DNA of 7,509 bases, from positions 1-7,509 of the forward strand of contig JAAZGD010000091.1 of assembly GCA_012511395.1 (NCBI GenBank), read 5' to 3'. Below are positions 1 through 6,794 of the stretch, piece after piece. The position numbers were made by a program, and so were the translations under genes. The notes below the pieces were generated by a model. The model worked only from the letters and a program-made list of their open reading frames with translations. It searched no databases and had not been told where the DNA came from. The DNA comes from Clostridiales bacterium (GTDB lineage Bacteria; Bacillota; Clostridia; Peptostreptococcales; Anaerovoracaceae). Each line of letters starts with the position of its first letter. Positions within the stretch are counted from its first letter, which is position 1.

Positions 1-327
1 CCCATAGAATACGACGTGTTTGATAACATAGTCCTCAGAGTAGGCACTATATTGGAAGCAAAGAGACATCCTGATGCAGATAAGCTTTTGGTGTTTAAGG
101 TTAAGATGGGCACGGAAACAAGACAGGTTATTTCAGGGGTGGCCTCATCTCACAAACCTGAAGACTGTATAGGGAAAAAGGTAATAGTTGTTGCCAATCT
201 TAAACCGAGAAAGCTGAGAGGTTTGGAGTCCAAGGGAATGCTGATGTTTGCAGACAACATGGTGGATGGGGAAGAAAGATATGAGTTCGTTACAACTGTT
301 GCTGAAGATGGAAATAAAGTTACTTAA
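1..327 (+). CDS. metG: Methionyl-tRNA synthetase, C-terminal tRNA-binding domain (5' end outside window)
   Basis: The reading frame is open from base 1 to the TAA at 325-327, so this is the 3' part of a longer gene. The 108 visible residues form one EMAPII/Arc1p-like OB-fold tRNA-binding domain. The family signature is clear: an LRVGTILEAKRHPDADKL stretch near the start, then VISGVA, then VVANLKPRKLRGLESKGML. In clostridial and bacillar MetRS this domain sits at the C-terminus, aids dimerisation and binds tRNA non-specifically; the catalytic core that charges tRNA-Met would lie upstream. A stand-alone CsaA-like or other tRNA-binding protein cannot be formally excluded, since the upstream part is not visible. 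The frame runs past the first possible internal start (GTG at 16), and tatD follows 6 bases later, the usual Firmicute metG-tatD order. The cytoplasmic enzyme is the best call. Confidence 0.9.
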   Translation, partial: PIEYDVFDNIVLRVGTILEAKRHPDADKLLVFKVKMGTETRQVISGVASSHKPEDCIGKKVIVVANLKPRKLRGLESKGMLMFADNMVDGEERYEFVTTVAEDGNKVT

Positions 328-333
328 GAAGAT

Positions 334-1167
334 ATGCTGTTTGATTCTCACACACATTTAAATTATGAAGGCTATACGGATAAAGATAGAGAAGAGCTTT
401 TTTCTATTATAGAAAAATCCGATATTTCCTATGCCATGGATGCAGGCTACGACCTGGAATCCTCCTATATGGCGGTAAAGCATGCACAGAGATTCAAGTG
501 GTGCTATGCTATTGTAGGCTGTCATCCTCATGAGGCAGGGAACTTTACTGAAGAGGAATTCGTCTTATTAAAGGCCCTTGCCCAAAAAGAAGGCGCAAAG
601 GCAATAGGCGAAATAGGCTTGGATTTTTACAGAAACCTTTCAGATAAAGAAGACCAGAGATTCTGGTTCAGAAGGCAGATAAGGCTGGCAAATGAGCTTA
701 AGATGCCCATAGTTATCCATTCAAGGGATGCTCATCAAGAAGTGATGGATATCTTAAAGGAAGAAGGAGCTTTCTCAAAGGAGAGAAAGTCCTGGTTTCC
801 TAAAAAGAACAGCCCTTTGTCAGAAGAGGATGCAAGGGTTTTGCTTCACTGTTACAGCGGAAGCAGGGAACAGGCAATACAGTATATTAAACTGGGGGCC
901 ACAGTGTCCTTAGCAGGGCCCGTGACTTATAAAAATGCGAGAATCTTAAGGGAGGTGGCAGAAGGTGTGCCTTTAACCGACCTTTTAATTGAAACAGATG
1001 CGCCATATTTAACTCCTGAGCCTCTCAGGGGGCAACAAAACATTTCTCCCAATGTAAGGTATGTGGCACAAAAGGTGGCTGAAATAAAGGGCCTTTCCTA
1101 TGAGGAAGTGGCTTTGGAAACGAAAAGGAACGGTATGAGATTTTTTAATATAAAGGAACAGGAGTAG
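334..1167 (+). CDS. tatD: TatD-family metal-dependent hydrolase/DNase
   Basis: This 277-residue protein belongs to the TatD family of TIM-barrel, amidohydrolase-like enzymes. These bind divalent metals and act as 3'-5' DNases or RNases, with roles proposed in repair and nucleic-acid turnover. The metal ligands are all visible: HTH at residues 6-8, GCHPHEA at 62-68, GEIGLD at 92-97 (Glu93), H129 in VIHSRDA, H172 in LHCYSG and D222 in ETDAPYLTPEP. The ATG is chosen because MLFDSHTHL matches the usual family N-terminus. Its ribosome site (AAGAAG, almost touching the start) is weak, so translation may depend on coupling to metG 6 bases upstream. The protein is about 20 residues longer than the usual 255-260. 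The excess is a charged, Lys/Ser-rich segment around residues 146-165, between the H129 and H172 strands. The family call is firm; the substrate is unknown. Confidence 0.93.
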   Translation: MLFDSHTHLNYEGYTDKDREELFSIIEKSDISYAMDAGYDLESSYMAVKHAQRFKWCYAIVGCHPHEAGNFTEEEFVLLKALAQKEGAKAIGEIGLDFYRNLSDKEDQRFWFRRQIRLANELKMPIVIHSRDAHQEVMDILKEEGAFSKERKSWFPKKNSPLSEEDARVLLHCYSGSREQAIQYIKLGATVSLAGPVTYKNARILREVAEGVPLTDLLIETDAPYLTPEPLRGQQNISPNVRYVAQKVAEIKGLSYEEVALETKRNGMRFFNIKEQE

Positions 1168-1174
1168 AGAGGTT

Positions 1175-1588
1175 ATGAAAAGAAAAGCAGGATTATTACT
1201 TATACTTATAGTTGTGCTGGCATTTTCTGCTGGATGCGGGCCTAAGGAGCCTGAAGATGTTTATGTACCCACCACAAATACTGAGGGTGCTGAAATGGTT
1301 GTGACCATTGAAGACGGCAATGTGGTAGCAAGCGGTGAAAGCGATTATTTCAGCTCGAAGATCACTTATGTCTTTTCTGAAGAAGGATATCAGTATACCT
1401 TTAGTAAAACAGAGTACAAACAGGAGGGCTTTGCGGAGCAGGCTTATGAATCAGCTGTAAACTCAGGCTTTCTCGAGGTGACGATAGATGGGGACACAGT
1501 CTCCTTTAAAGCAGACGATACCTACATGTTTACAGGAATGAGTGTGGAAAGTGCTGCACATTACATTGCTCAAAGTGTAATATTTTAA
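1175..1588 (+). CDS. Small putative lipoprotein of unknown function
   Basis: I do not recognise a named family in this 137-residue protein. Its N-terminus is a typical lipoprotein signal: MKRK, a hydrophobic core at residues 5-17, and an SAGC lipobox with the predicted lipidated cysteine at position 21. The -3 residue is Ser rather than the preferred Leu, a mild deviation. The Pro/Glu-rich linker after the cysteine fits an outer-surface tether. The mature part is acidic, rich in Thr, Tyr and Phe, and predicted mainly beta, with a possible C-terminal helix. It probably sits on the outer face of the membrane. The ATG is supported by GGAG at 1161-1164, which overlaps the tatD stop, and by AGAGAGG at 1166-1172. 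It follows tatD by 7 bases and a terminator follows it, so it is the last gene of the metG-tatD transcript. Coding is well supported; function is open. Confidence 0.8.
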   Translation: MKRKAGLLLILIVVLAFSAGCGPKEPEDVYVPTTNTEGAEMVVTIEDGNVVASGESDYFSSKITYVFSEEGYQYTFSKTEYKQEGFAEQAYESAVNSGFLEVTIDGDTVSFKADDTYMFTGMSVESAAHYIAQSVIF

Positions 1589-1613
1589 TGGTGTTTAAAA
1601 AACAGATTACTAT

Positions 1614-1640
1614 AAATCCCCTAAAAACAGGGGATTTTTT
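1614..1640 (+). terminator. Rho-independent terminator after the lipoprotein gene
   Basis: AAATCCCC (1614-1621) pairs perfectly with GGGGATTT (1630-1637) across the 8-base loop TAAAAACA, and a run of six T occupies 1635-1640. The hairpin begins 25 bases after the lipoprotein stop codon and should end the metG-tatD-lipoprotein transcript. Its T-run also forms part of a second inverted repeat at 1635-1658. Confidence 0.9.
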
Positions 1641-1658
1641 GTTGTTTACAACAAAAAA
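1635..1658. repeat. Perfect 10-bp inverted repeat over the tilS -35 region
   Basis: TTTTTTGTTG (1635-1644) and CAACAAAAAA (1649-1658) are exact reverse complements separated by TTTA. The left arm uses the T-run of the preceding terminator, and the repeat covers the proposed -35 box and much of the spacer of the tilS promoter. It could be an operator for a DNA-binding protein, an extension of the terminator, or a by-product of A/T-rich composition. The symmetry is seen directly; any role is inference. Confidence 0.5.
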
Positions 1659-1670
1659 GTATGGTATAAT
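1642..1670 (+). promoter_or_regulatory. Sigma-A-type promoter for tilS-ftsH-regulator
   Basis: A consensus -10 box TATAAT lies at 1665-1670, preceded by TGG, so it also has the TGn extended -10 element. A partial -35 box, TTGTTT, sits at 1642-1647 with an ideal 17-base spacer. The promoter lies directly after the terminator of the upstream operon. The expected start point is about 1676-1678, which is 2-4 bases before the tilS ATG, so the transcript would have almost no leader. Confidence 0.85.
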
Positions 1671-1679
1671 TTTTCAGAA

Positions 1680-3053
1680 ATGGTTGAAAAAGCAGGGTTT
1701 ACCACATTGAAAAAGGTTTTTTCAGATATAGTAAAAAGCCGGGGCCTTGTATCAAGAGAGGACAAGATCCTTGTGGGATTGTCAGGAGGCCCTGATTCGT
1801 TGTGTCTGTTACAATTATTTCTTGATGTGAAGGAGGAATTGGACTTACAGGTTTCTGCAGTCCATGTAAATCACGGAATAAGAAAGGACGTTTGTGACAG
1901 GGAACAGGCCCAGGTTGAAAAATGGTGCAGGGAATGGGGTGTTCCGTTTTACTCTAAAAAGGCTGATTGTATTGCTTTAGCCAAGGAAAAAGGTCTTTCT
2001 ACTGAGGAGACAGGAAGGGCATTACGACATGAGGCTTACAGAGAAGCTTCTTCCATATTATTTCCCAAAGAGGAAAAGGTGAAGGTGGCTCTTGCCCATC
2101 ACAGGGATGACCAGGCGGAAACAGTTCTCATGAGGCTTTTAAGGGGTACAGGGCCCGATGGTCTTTCAGGTATGGACTATGAGCGAAAAGAGGGGGACCT
2201 TTTGGTTATAAGACCTCTTTTAGATTTTTCCAAGGAAACAATCAGAACATATCTTGAAGGAAAGGGATTGACTCCCCATGAAGACCTAACAAATTATCAG
2301 CCTGTTTACTTTAGGAATAAAATAAGGCTGAATCTACTACCCCTTTTAAGAGAAGAATACAATCCCAATATTTCGAAAGCACTTTTAAGGCTGGCAAAGG
2401 GCGCAGGAGAAGATAAAGAGTATCTTCAGAAAAAAGCAAAGGAAGCCCTTTCAAAAATCAGAACAGAAGAAAACAAGTACGTAATAAAGGGCCTTTTGAA
2501 TTTTGAGACAGCCTTAAGAAACAGGGCTTTAGTTATGATGATGGAGGAGGCAGGCATTCTTCAGGACTACACCATGAGTCATATTGACAGGTTAACGGAG
2601 CTTTTACAAAGAGGGAAAAAAGGCGGGCGAATTATTTTGCCCCATGGAATTATTTGTGAGAGAGGCTATGAGGAAGTTTTTTTTCATAAAGGAAATGAAG
2701 AGGGGGAAAGGTCCCTTCCTTACGTGTCCCAGATTATTGAGAGCTTCAAGCTGCCCCCTGAAATGGTCATAAGAAACAGAGAAGAGGGTGACTATATTTC
2801 TTTAAAGTCCGGTGGAAGGAAAAAACTTCAGGACTACATGGTAGATGAAAAGGTGGAGAGAAGAATAAGGGATGAGATTCTTCTCATAGCAAAGGAAAAG
2901 GAAATAATCGCTGTACTTGGACAGGATATTTTAACAAGGATAATTATGCCTTCCATGGAAGGTTTTGCTGACTGCCCCAAAAGGACGAGAATGGGTGCAG
3001 GATATTCAATAAAGTTTGAAGGAGGATACTTTCAAGTTGAACAAGCTGGCTAA
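1680..3053 (+). CDS. tilS: tRNA(Ile)-lysidine synthetase TilS
   Basis: TilS uses ATP to attach lysine to C34 of the CAU-anticodon tRNA-Ile in the cytoplasm. This switches the tRNA from Met to Ile identity and is normally essential. The 457-residue protein has the N-type PP-loop ATPase signature SGGPDS at 35-40, VHVNHGIR at 61-68, [20 protein letters not shown] at 139-158, and a D-x-TN...FRNKIR segment at 202-216. The C-terminal TilS domain (about 360-430) includes IRNREEGD and [12 protein letters not shown]. Length and domain order are normal. The ATG at 1680 is the only usable start: the frame has a stop at 1596 and no start codon between, and a later TTG at 1707 has no ribosome site either. 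The ATG has no Shine-Dalgarno sequence and lies 9 bases past the -10 box, so initiation is probably leaderless. Its 3' end overlaps ftsH by 17 bases; no hpt gene lies between. Confidence 0.95.
   Translation: MVEKAGFTTLKKVFSDIVKSRGLVSREDKILVGLSGGPDSLCLLQLFLDVKEELDLQVSAVHVNHGIRKDVCDREQAQVEKWCREWGVPFYSKKADCIALAKEKGLSTEETGRALRHEAYREASSILFPKEEKVKVALAHHRDDQAETVLMRLLRGTGPDGLSGMDYERKEGDLLVIRPLLDFSKETIRTYLEGKGLTPHEDLTNYQPVYFRNKIRLNLLPLLREEYNPNISKALLRLAKGAGEDKEYLQKKAKEALSKIRTEENKYVIKGLLNFETALRNRALVMMMEEAGILQDYTMSHIDRLTELLQRGKKGGRIILPHGIICERGYEEVFFHKGNEEGERSLPYVSQIIESFKLPPEMVIRNREEGDYISLKSGGRKKLQDYMVDEKVERRIRDEILLIAKEKEIIAVLGQDILTRIIMPSMEGFADCPKRTRMGAGYSIKFEGGYFQVEQAG
3019..3039 (+). promoter_or_regulatory. 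Ribosome binding site that decides the ftsH start (TTG 3037)
   Basis: AAGGAGG at 3019-3025 is a strong Shine-Dalgarno sequence, 11 bases before the TTG at 3037-3039. It lies inside the end of tilS. It is downstream of another in-frame TTG at 3016, so it cannot serve that codon. This makes 3037 the supported start of ftsH and implies initiation coupled to ribosomes finishing tilS. Confidence 0.75.
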
Positions 3054-5088
3054 AAACATAGGAGTATATTTTTTAATATTCGCCATTGTAATCTTTATGG
3101 CATGGTTTTATCAGGGAGCTCCAAAGGAGCAGGAGATAAAGGAAATACCTTTATCCGAGTTTGTCCACTATCTGGCCAATGAAAAGGTAAAGGAGCTGAA
3201 TATTACAGATACCAAGCTTACAGGGGAGCTTTCAAACGGGGACACGGTTTATGCTTATGCTTCATCTTTGGTTGACATTTCCTTTTTAAACGACAAGTAT
3301 GTATTTCCCCAAATAGAGGAAGGAAAGCTTAAATACTCATCTGATGAGCCTGTAGTAACACCTTGGTATGTGAGCATGCTTCCCACCTTGCTTTTAATAG
3401 GTGTGATTATCGTCTTCTGGGTCATGATTATGCGGCAGCAGGGTGGCGGCAAGGTTATGCAGTTTGGAAAATCAAGGGCCAGACTTGCAAGGGATTCGGA
3501 TCTAAGGCGAGTTTCCTTTAAAGATGTGGCGGGACTTGATGAAGAAAAGCAGGAATTGATGGAGGTAGTAGACTTCCTGAAATATCCTAAAAAATATCGG
3601 GAGCTGGGAGCCAGAATTCCTAAAGGCATTCTCCTTGTAGGGCCTCCCGGAACGGGGAAAACATATATATCAAAGGCTACGGCAGGAGAAGCAGGTGTTC
3701 CGTTTTTCACTATATCAGGCTCCGATTTTGTTGAGATGTTTGTAGGTGTGGGAGCTTCAAGGGTCAGAGACCTTTTTGATCAGGCAAAGAAAAACAGCCC
3801 CTGCATAATTTTCATAGATGAGATTGACGCAGTAGGGCGAAAGAGGGGGGCAGGACTTGGAGGCGGTCACGATGAAAGGGAGCAGACTTTAAACCAGCTG
3901 CTTGTGGAAATGGACGGGTTTGGAGAAAACCAGGGCATCATTATTTTGGCAGCCACCAACAGACCTGATATTCTTGATAACGCCCTCTTAAGACCGGGAA
4001 GATTTGACAGGCAAGTAGTTATAGGTGTGCCTGATATTAAGGGAAGAGAGGAAGTATTCAGAGTTCACGCAAGAAATAAACCCCTTGACCCCGGTGTGGA
4101 CCCTGTAGTTCTTGCAAGAAGAACACCGGGGTTTACCCCTGCAGATATTGAGAATCTGTTAAATGAGGCAGCTTTAATAACCGCAAGAAGAAACGGTTTA
4201 AGAATAAGGATGGATGAAATAGAGGAAGCTATTACAAAGGTTATTGCAGGTCCTGAAAAGAAAAGCCGTGTTATAAGCGATGCGGAAAGAACCCTTACAG
4301 CCTACCACGAGGCAGGCCATGCCATTGTAGCCCACAGTCTTCCAAACAGCGATCCAATCCATCAAATCACCATCATTCCAAGGGGCATGGCAGGAGGCTT
4401 TACCATGATTCTGCCTAAGGAGGAAAGATACTTTAACACAAAGACCAATATGAAGGAAAGCATAGTCCATCTTCTTGGGGGAAGAGTGGCGGAGAAACTG
4501 GTTTTAAAAGATATTTCCACAGGAGCCAGCCACGATATTATGAGGGCTACTGAAATTGCAAGGGATATGGTTACAAAGTATGGGTTCAGCGACAAGCTGG
4601 GGCCTGTAAATTACAGTTCTGCCGAGGAAGTGTTTCTTGGAAAGGATTTTTCCACAAGGAAGAATTACTCGGAAGAAATCGCCTCGGAAATAGATCAGGA
4701 AATTCAAAAGATAATTGATGAAGCATATAAAACCGCAGAAGAAATTTTAACTAAACATATGAAAAAGCTTAAGTCTGTGGCAAAGGCACTGCTTGAGATT
4801 GAGACTTTGGACGGTGCTCAATTTGAGGCTCTGTATAACGGCACCATGACTCCGAAGCAGCTCATAAAGGATGTGGAGGAAAAGCAGGCCGCAAGAAGAG
4901 AAAAGGAAAAAAATGAAGCAATAGAAGCTGACAGGCTGAGAATTGAAAGTGAAGCTGAAAGGTTGAAGCGGGAAAGGGAAAGATGCCCCGATGATAAGTG
5001 TACAGAAAAAACCTTAAGATCAAAACCTCTGTCAAAAAAGTTTAAGAAGAAGAGGTTTAGGAGTAAGGGAAGGAGGTTAAGGTCATGA
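3037..5088 (+). CDS. ftsH: ATP-dependent zinc metalloprotease FtsH
   Basis: FtsH is a hexameric, membrane-anchored AAA+ protease that unfolds and degrades misfolded membrane proteins and selected regulators. Starting at TTG 3037 the protein has 683 residues: TM helix 1 at about 8-26, an extracytoplasmic domain, and TM helix 2 at about 110-132. The AAA+ module has Walker A GPPGTGKT at 202-209, pore motif FVGVG from 235, Walker B with D261-E262, and the second region of homology with TNRPDILD and RPGRFDRQ. The protease domain has the zinc site HEAGH at 424-428 and the third ligand D500 in TGASHDI. All catalytic residues are present. Two oddities stand out. The residues after Walker A read [11 protein letters not shown] where LLAKAVAGEA is usual. 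The last 40 residues form a strongly basic tail with a CPDDKC motif, possibly a frameshift product. The tilS overlap is 17 bases; the next gene overlaps by ATGA. Confidence 0.95.
   Translation: MNKLAKNIGVYFLIFAIVIFMAWFYQGAPKEQEIKEIPLSEFVHYLANEKVKELNITDTKLTGELSNGDTVYAYASSLVDISFLNDKYVFPQIEEGKLKYSSDEPVVTPWYVSMLPTLLLIGVIIVFWVMIMRQQGGGKVMQFGKSRARLARDSDLRRVSFKDVAGLDEEKQELMEVVDFLKYPKKYRELGARIPKGILLVGPPGTGKTYISKATAGEAGVPFFTISGSDFVEMFVGVGASRVRDLFDQAKKNSPCIIFIDEIDAVGRKRGAGLGGGHDEREQTLNQLLVEMDGFGENQGIIILAATNRPDILDNALLRPGRFDRQVVIGVPDIKGREEVFRVHARNKPLDPGVDPVVLARRTPGFTPADIENLLNEAALITARRNGLRIRMDEIEEAITKVIAGPEKKSRVISDAERTLTAYHEAGHAIVAHSLPNSDPIHQITIIPRGMAGGFTMILPKEERYFNTKTNMKESIVHLLGGRVAEKLVLKDISTGASHDIMRATEIARDMVTKYGFSDKLGPVNYSSAEEVFLGKDFSTRKNYSEEIASEIDQEIQKIIDEAYKTAEEILTKHMKKLKSVAKALLEIETLDGAQFEALYNGTMTPKQLIKDVEEKQAARREKEKNEAIEADRLRIESEAERLKRERERCPDDKCTEKTLRSKPLSKKFKKKRFRSKGRRLRS
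5067..5087 (+). promoter_or_regulatory. Ribosome binding site of the PucR-type regulator, inside the end of ftsH
   Basis: GGGAAGGAGG at 5067-5076 precedes the ATG at 5085 by 8 bases, an optimal arrangement. The ATG overlaps the ftsH TGA stop as ATGA, a classic coupling junction. The purine-rich site is itself translated as Arg/Lys-rich residues at the end of FtsH. Confidence 0.85.
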
Positions 5089-6668
5089 AACTGAAACTGG
5101 ACAAATGCCTGGCTCTTGATGTTTTTAAGGATGCAACTCTCTTGGCAGATACGGGAAATAAGGAGATTTACGTAAAATCCGTAGGAGTGCTGGAATCCTT
5201 TGAAGAGGAATATATCAATAAATATATGGCTCACAAGGGGGAACTGGTCTTTACAGGGCTTTTTGGTGCCAAGGATGATGTGGGAAAGCAGCTTTCCTGT
5301 GTGAGGCAGCTGGCAGCATCAGAGGCAGCAGGCCTTGTGATGTTTTATGTGGGAAGCGTTTCCAAAGAGGTATCTAAAGAGGTTTTTAAGGAAGCGGAAA
5401 AATTGGGCCTTCCCTTAATCAAAATGAAGGATGGGACAAACCCTACTCAAGGTGAAGTTACAAATGCCGTTGTCTTTGGCATGATGAGGGAAGAGGATCC
5501 CGGGAATCGCCTTATAAGCAACACTGTTTCCCATCTTCTTAATTTTGAGAAGCATGCCAGCTTTCAGGAAGCTTTAAAGGAAGCGGCTATTAAAAATGAT
5601 TTTCAGGTAGTGCTTCTATCAAGTGACTTTAATCCTATTCTTACGATTGAAACAAGATATAGGACTACTATTCAGGATGCCATCAACTTAGGAAGAACGA
5701 GAGAAACAGATGTGGAAAGATCTCCTCTTTACACCCTTCTTGATGTAAACGGTGTCCTTACCTACTGGGGGCCCATAAAAATAGATAACGAAAAGTACTT
5801 CATGTTTATAGTGGATAATGAAGACACTTACACTGCAGGAGAAATAACAAAGCTTGCGGAGATTATTGAGCTTGCCATGGGCATGTGGAAGTATACTCCC
5901 GAAAGAGATGCCAAAGCCGAGCTTATAAAAACCTTGATAAGGGGGAATAAATCCCTGGCCTATACATTGAAGGATGAGGCAGGTATTAAACCTCAGGATA
6001 TTATCAGCGTATTTTTCGCAAGAGGTATAGATACGGTCCTAAGCCCTGAAGCCATAGTGGTTTTTGAGAAGGAAAGCAGCTTGTCTCTCTTAAGGGTAAA
6101 CGAAGGTGAAGAAACCTTTGGCATGATAGTGGCGAGAGGTCAGGATAGGGATGAAGACCAGGCCGTATCTAAAATGAACGCTATCAAACTCTATAACAAT
6201 TTGAAGGAAGATAAAAACGTAAGAATTTTTCATGTAACAGGAGTGGACGGAATTGAAGGTGCAGGGGATGCCTTCAGACTTATTAACGAATCCTGGAGCT
6301 TTGTTCAGACTGTATTTCCCTATAAAAGAGTGTTTACAAAGTATGAGCTTACGCTGGTGAACAATTGCATCAATATCCAGCTTCAGGGCGGCTATGTTAA
6401 GAAAAACTATATGGAACTTCTTGAAGCCTTTGATGATAAAAACAACCACAAGGAAAGGCAACTTCTTGAGACCCTTGAAACATTTGTGCTGGATGCGGGG
6501 ATAAACAGCGGAAAAACCAGCGATTTTCTGGGGATCCATACAAACACAGTTCAATACAGATTGAAAAAAATTAATGACATTTTAGGTGTGGAGATTACAG
6601 GAAACAGAGTAGTTCCGGGGCTGACCATAGCCTTGGCTCTGAAGCGGCTTGAAAGGGTAATTGCCTGA
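5085..6668 (+). CDS. PucR/CdaR-family transcriptional regulator
   Basis: This 527-residue cytoplasmic protein has the three-part layout of PucR-type regulators. An N-terminal purine-catabolism-like domain spans about 7-130, with [16 protein letters not shown] and a [10 protein letters not shown] segment. A long middle region follows, with a divergent CdaR GGDEF-like part at about 275-405. The C-terminal helix-turn-helix lies at about 457-505, with [20 protein letters not shown] followed by the recognition-helix signature [16 protein letters not shown]. Family members usually sense a metabolite through the N-terminal domains and activate nearby catabolic genes; the ligand here cannot be read from sequence. 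The start is fixed by an optimal ribosome site and the ATGA overlap with ftsH. It would be co-expressed with tilS and ftsH, unusual partners for this family, while mmdA lies 126 bases downstream and is the likeliest local target. The family call is strong; the target is inference. Confidence 0.88.
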   Translation: MKLKLDKCLALDVFKDATLLADTGNKEIYVKSVGVLESFEEEYINKYMAHKGELVFTGLFGAKDDVGKQLSCVRQLAASEAAGLVMFYVGSVSKEVSKEVFKEAEKLGLPLIKMKDGTNPTQGEVTNAVVFGMMREEDPGNRLISNTVSHLLNFEKHASFQEALKEAAIKNDFQVVLLSSDFNPILTIETRYRTTIQDAINLGRTRETDVERSPLYTLLDVNGVLTYWGPIKIDNEKYFMFIVDNEDTYTAGEITKLAEIIELAMGMWKYTPERDAKAELIKTLIRGNKSLAYTLKDEAGIKPQDIISVFFARGIDTVLSPEAIVVFEKESSLSLLRVNEGEETFGMIVARGQDRDEDQAVSKMNAIKLYNNLKEDKNVRIFHVTGVDGIEGAGDAFRLINESWSFVQTVFPYKRVFTKYELTLVNNCINIQLQGGYVKKNYMELLEAFDDKNNHKERQLLETLETFVLDAGINSGKTSDFLGIHTNTVQYRLKKINDILGVEITGNRVVPGLTIALALKRLERVIA

Positions 6669-6700
6669 CAGTCCCCTATCATGTATACACGGCTTTGCCC

Positions 6701-6729
6701 TTGATTATTTGCACGCTATGATATATATT
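6701..6729 (+). promoter_or_regulatory. Putative sigma-A-type promoter for mmdA
   Basis: TTGATT at 6701-6706 and TATATT at 6724-6729 match four of six and five of six consensus bases, with an ideal 17-base spacer. The predicted start near 6736 would give a leader of about 59 bases. The surrounding sequence is A/T-rich, so chance matches are possible; TTGCAC at 6709-6714 is a competing -35 but has only a 14-base spacer to the next TATATT. No terminator separates this gene from the regulator, so read-through could also contribute. Confidence 0.6.
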
Positions 6730-6760
6730 ATATTCGCCTGTTCATCAGGCGTGAATATAA
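6728..6760. repeat. Inverted repeat at the mmdA transcription start (possible operator or leader hairpin)
   Basis: CGCCTG (6735-6740) and CAGGCG (6746-6751) pair across the loop TTCAT. Beyond a 2-base bulge (TG, 6752-6753), TTATATT (6728-6734) pairs with AATATAA (6754-6760). The dyad begins at the end of the proposed -10 box and spans the expected start point, a typical place for an operator. As RNA it would form a hairpin near the 5' end of the mmdA mRNA. No T-run follows on either strand, so it is not a normal terminator. Confidence 0.55.
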
Positions 6761-6778
6761 AAACAGTCCAATATTTCT

Positions 6779-6785
6779 AAGGAGG
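6779..6785 (+). promoter_or_regulatory. Strong ribosome binding site of mmdA
   Basis: AAGGAGG lies 9 bases before the ATG at 6795. It is a full-strength Shine-Dalgarno match, fits high expression of a catabolic enzyme, and fixes the start codon. Confidence 0.85.
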
Positions 6786-6794
6786 AAACCAACA

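Noticed and set aside
1645..1650. TTTACA as the -35 box of the tilS promoter
   Set aside because: It matches consensus better than TTGTTT but leaves only a 14-base spacer to TATAAT, which is too short; TTGTTT at 1642 gives 17.
3016..3036. Earlier TTG start for ftsH at 3016
   Set aside because: The strong AAGGAGG site at 3019-3025 lies after this codon and can only serve the TTG at 3037; the extra seven residues do not resemble an FtsH N-terminus.
3255..3710. Minus-strand open frame inside ftsH
   Set aside because: It lies wholly opposite conserved FtsH codons, lacks a ribosome site or recognisable domain, and is a shadow of the real gene. The same holds for minus-strand frames at 145-357, 4198-4707, 4818-5234, 6090-6554, 6728-6913 and 6915-7103.
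6691..6699. Short GGC-TTT-GCC hairpin after the regulator stop
   Set aside because: A three-base stem with no T-run is too weak to be a terminator.
6728..6760. Dyad read as a terminator of the regulator gene
   Set aside because: Neither strand has a T-run after the hairpin; the + strand continues AAAACAG. Position at the putative promoter fits an operator or leader hairpin better.
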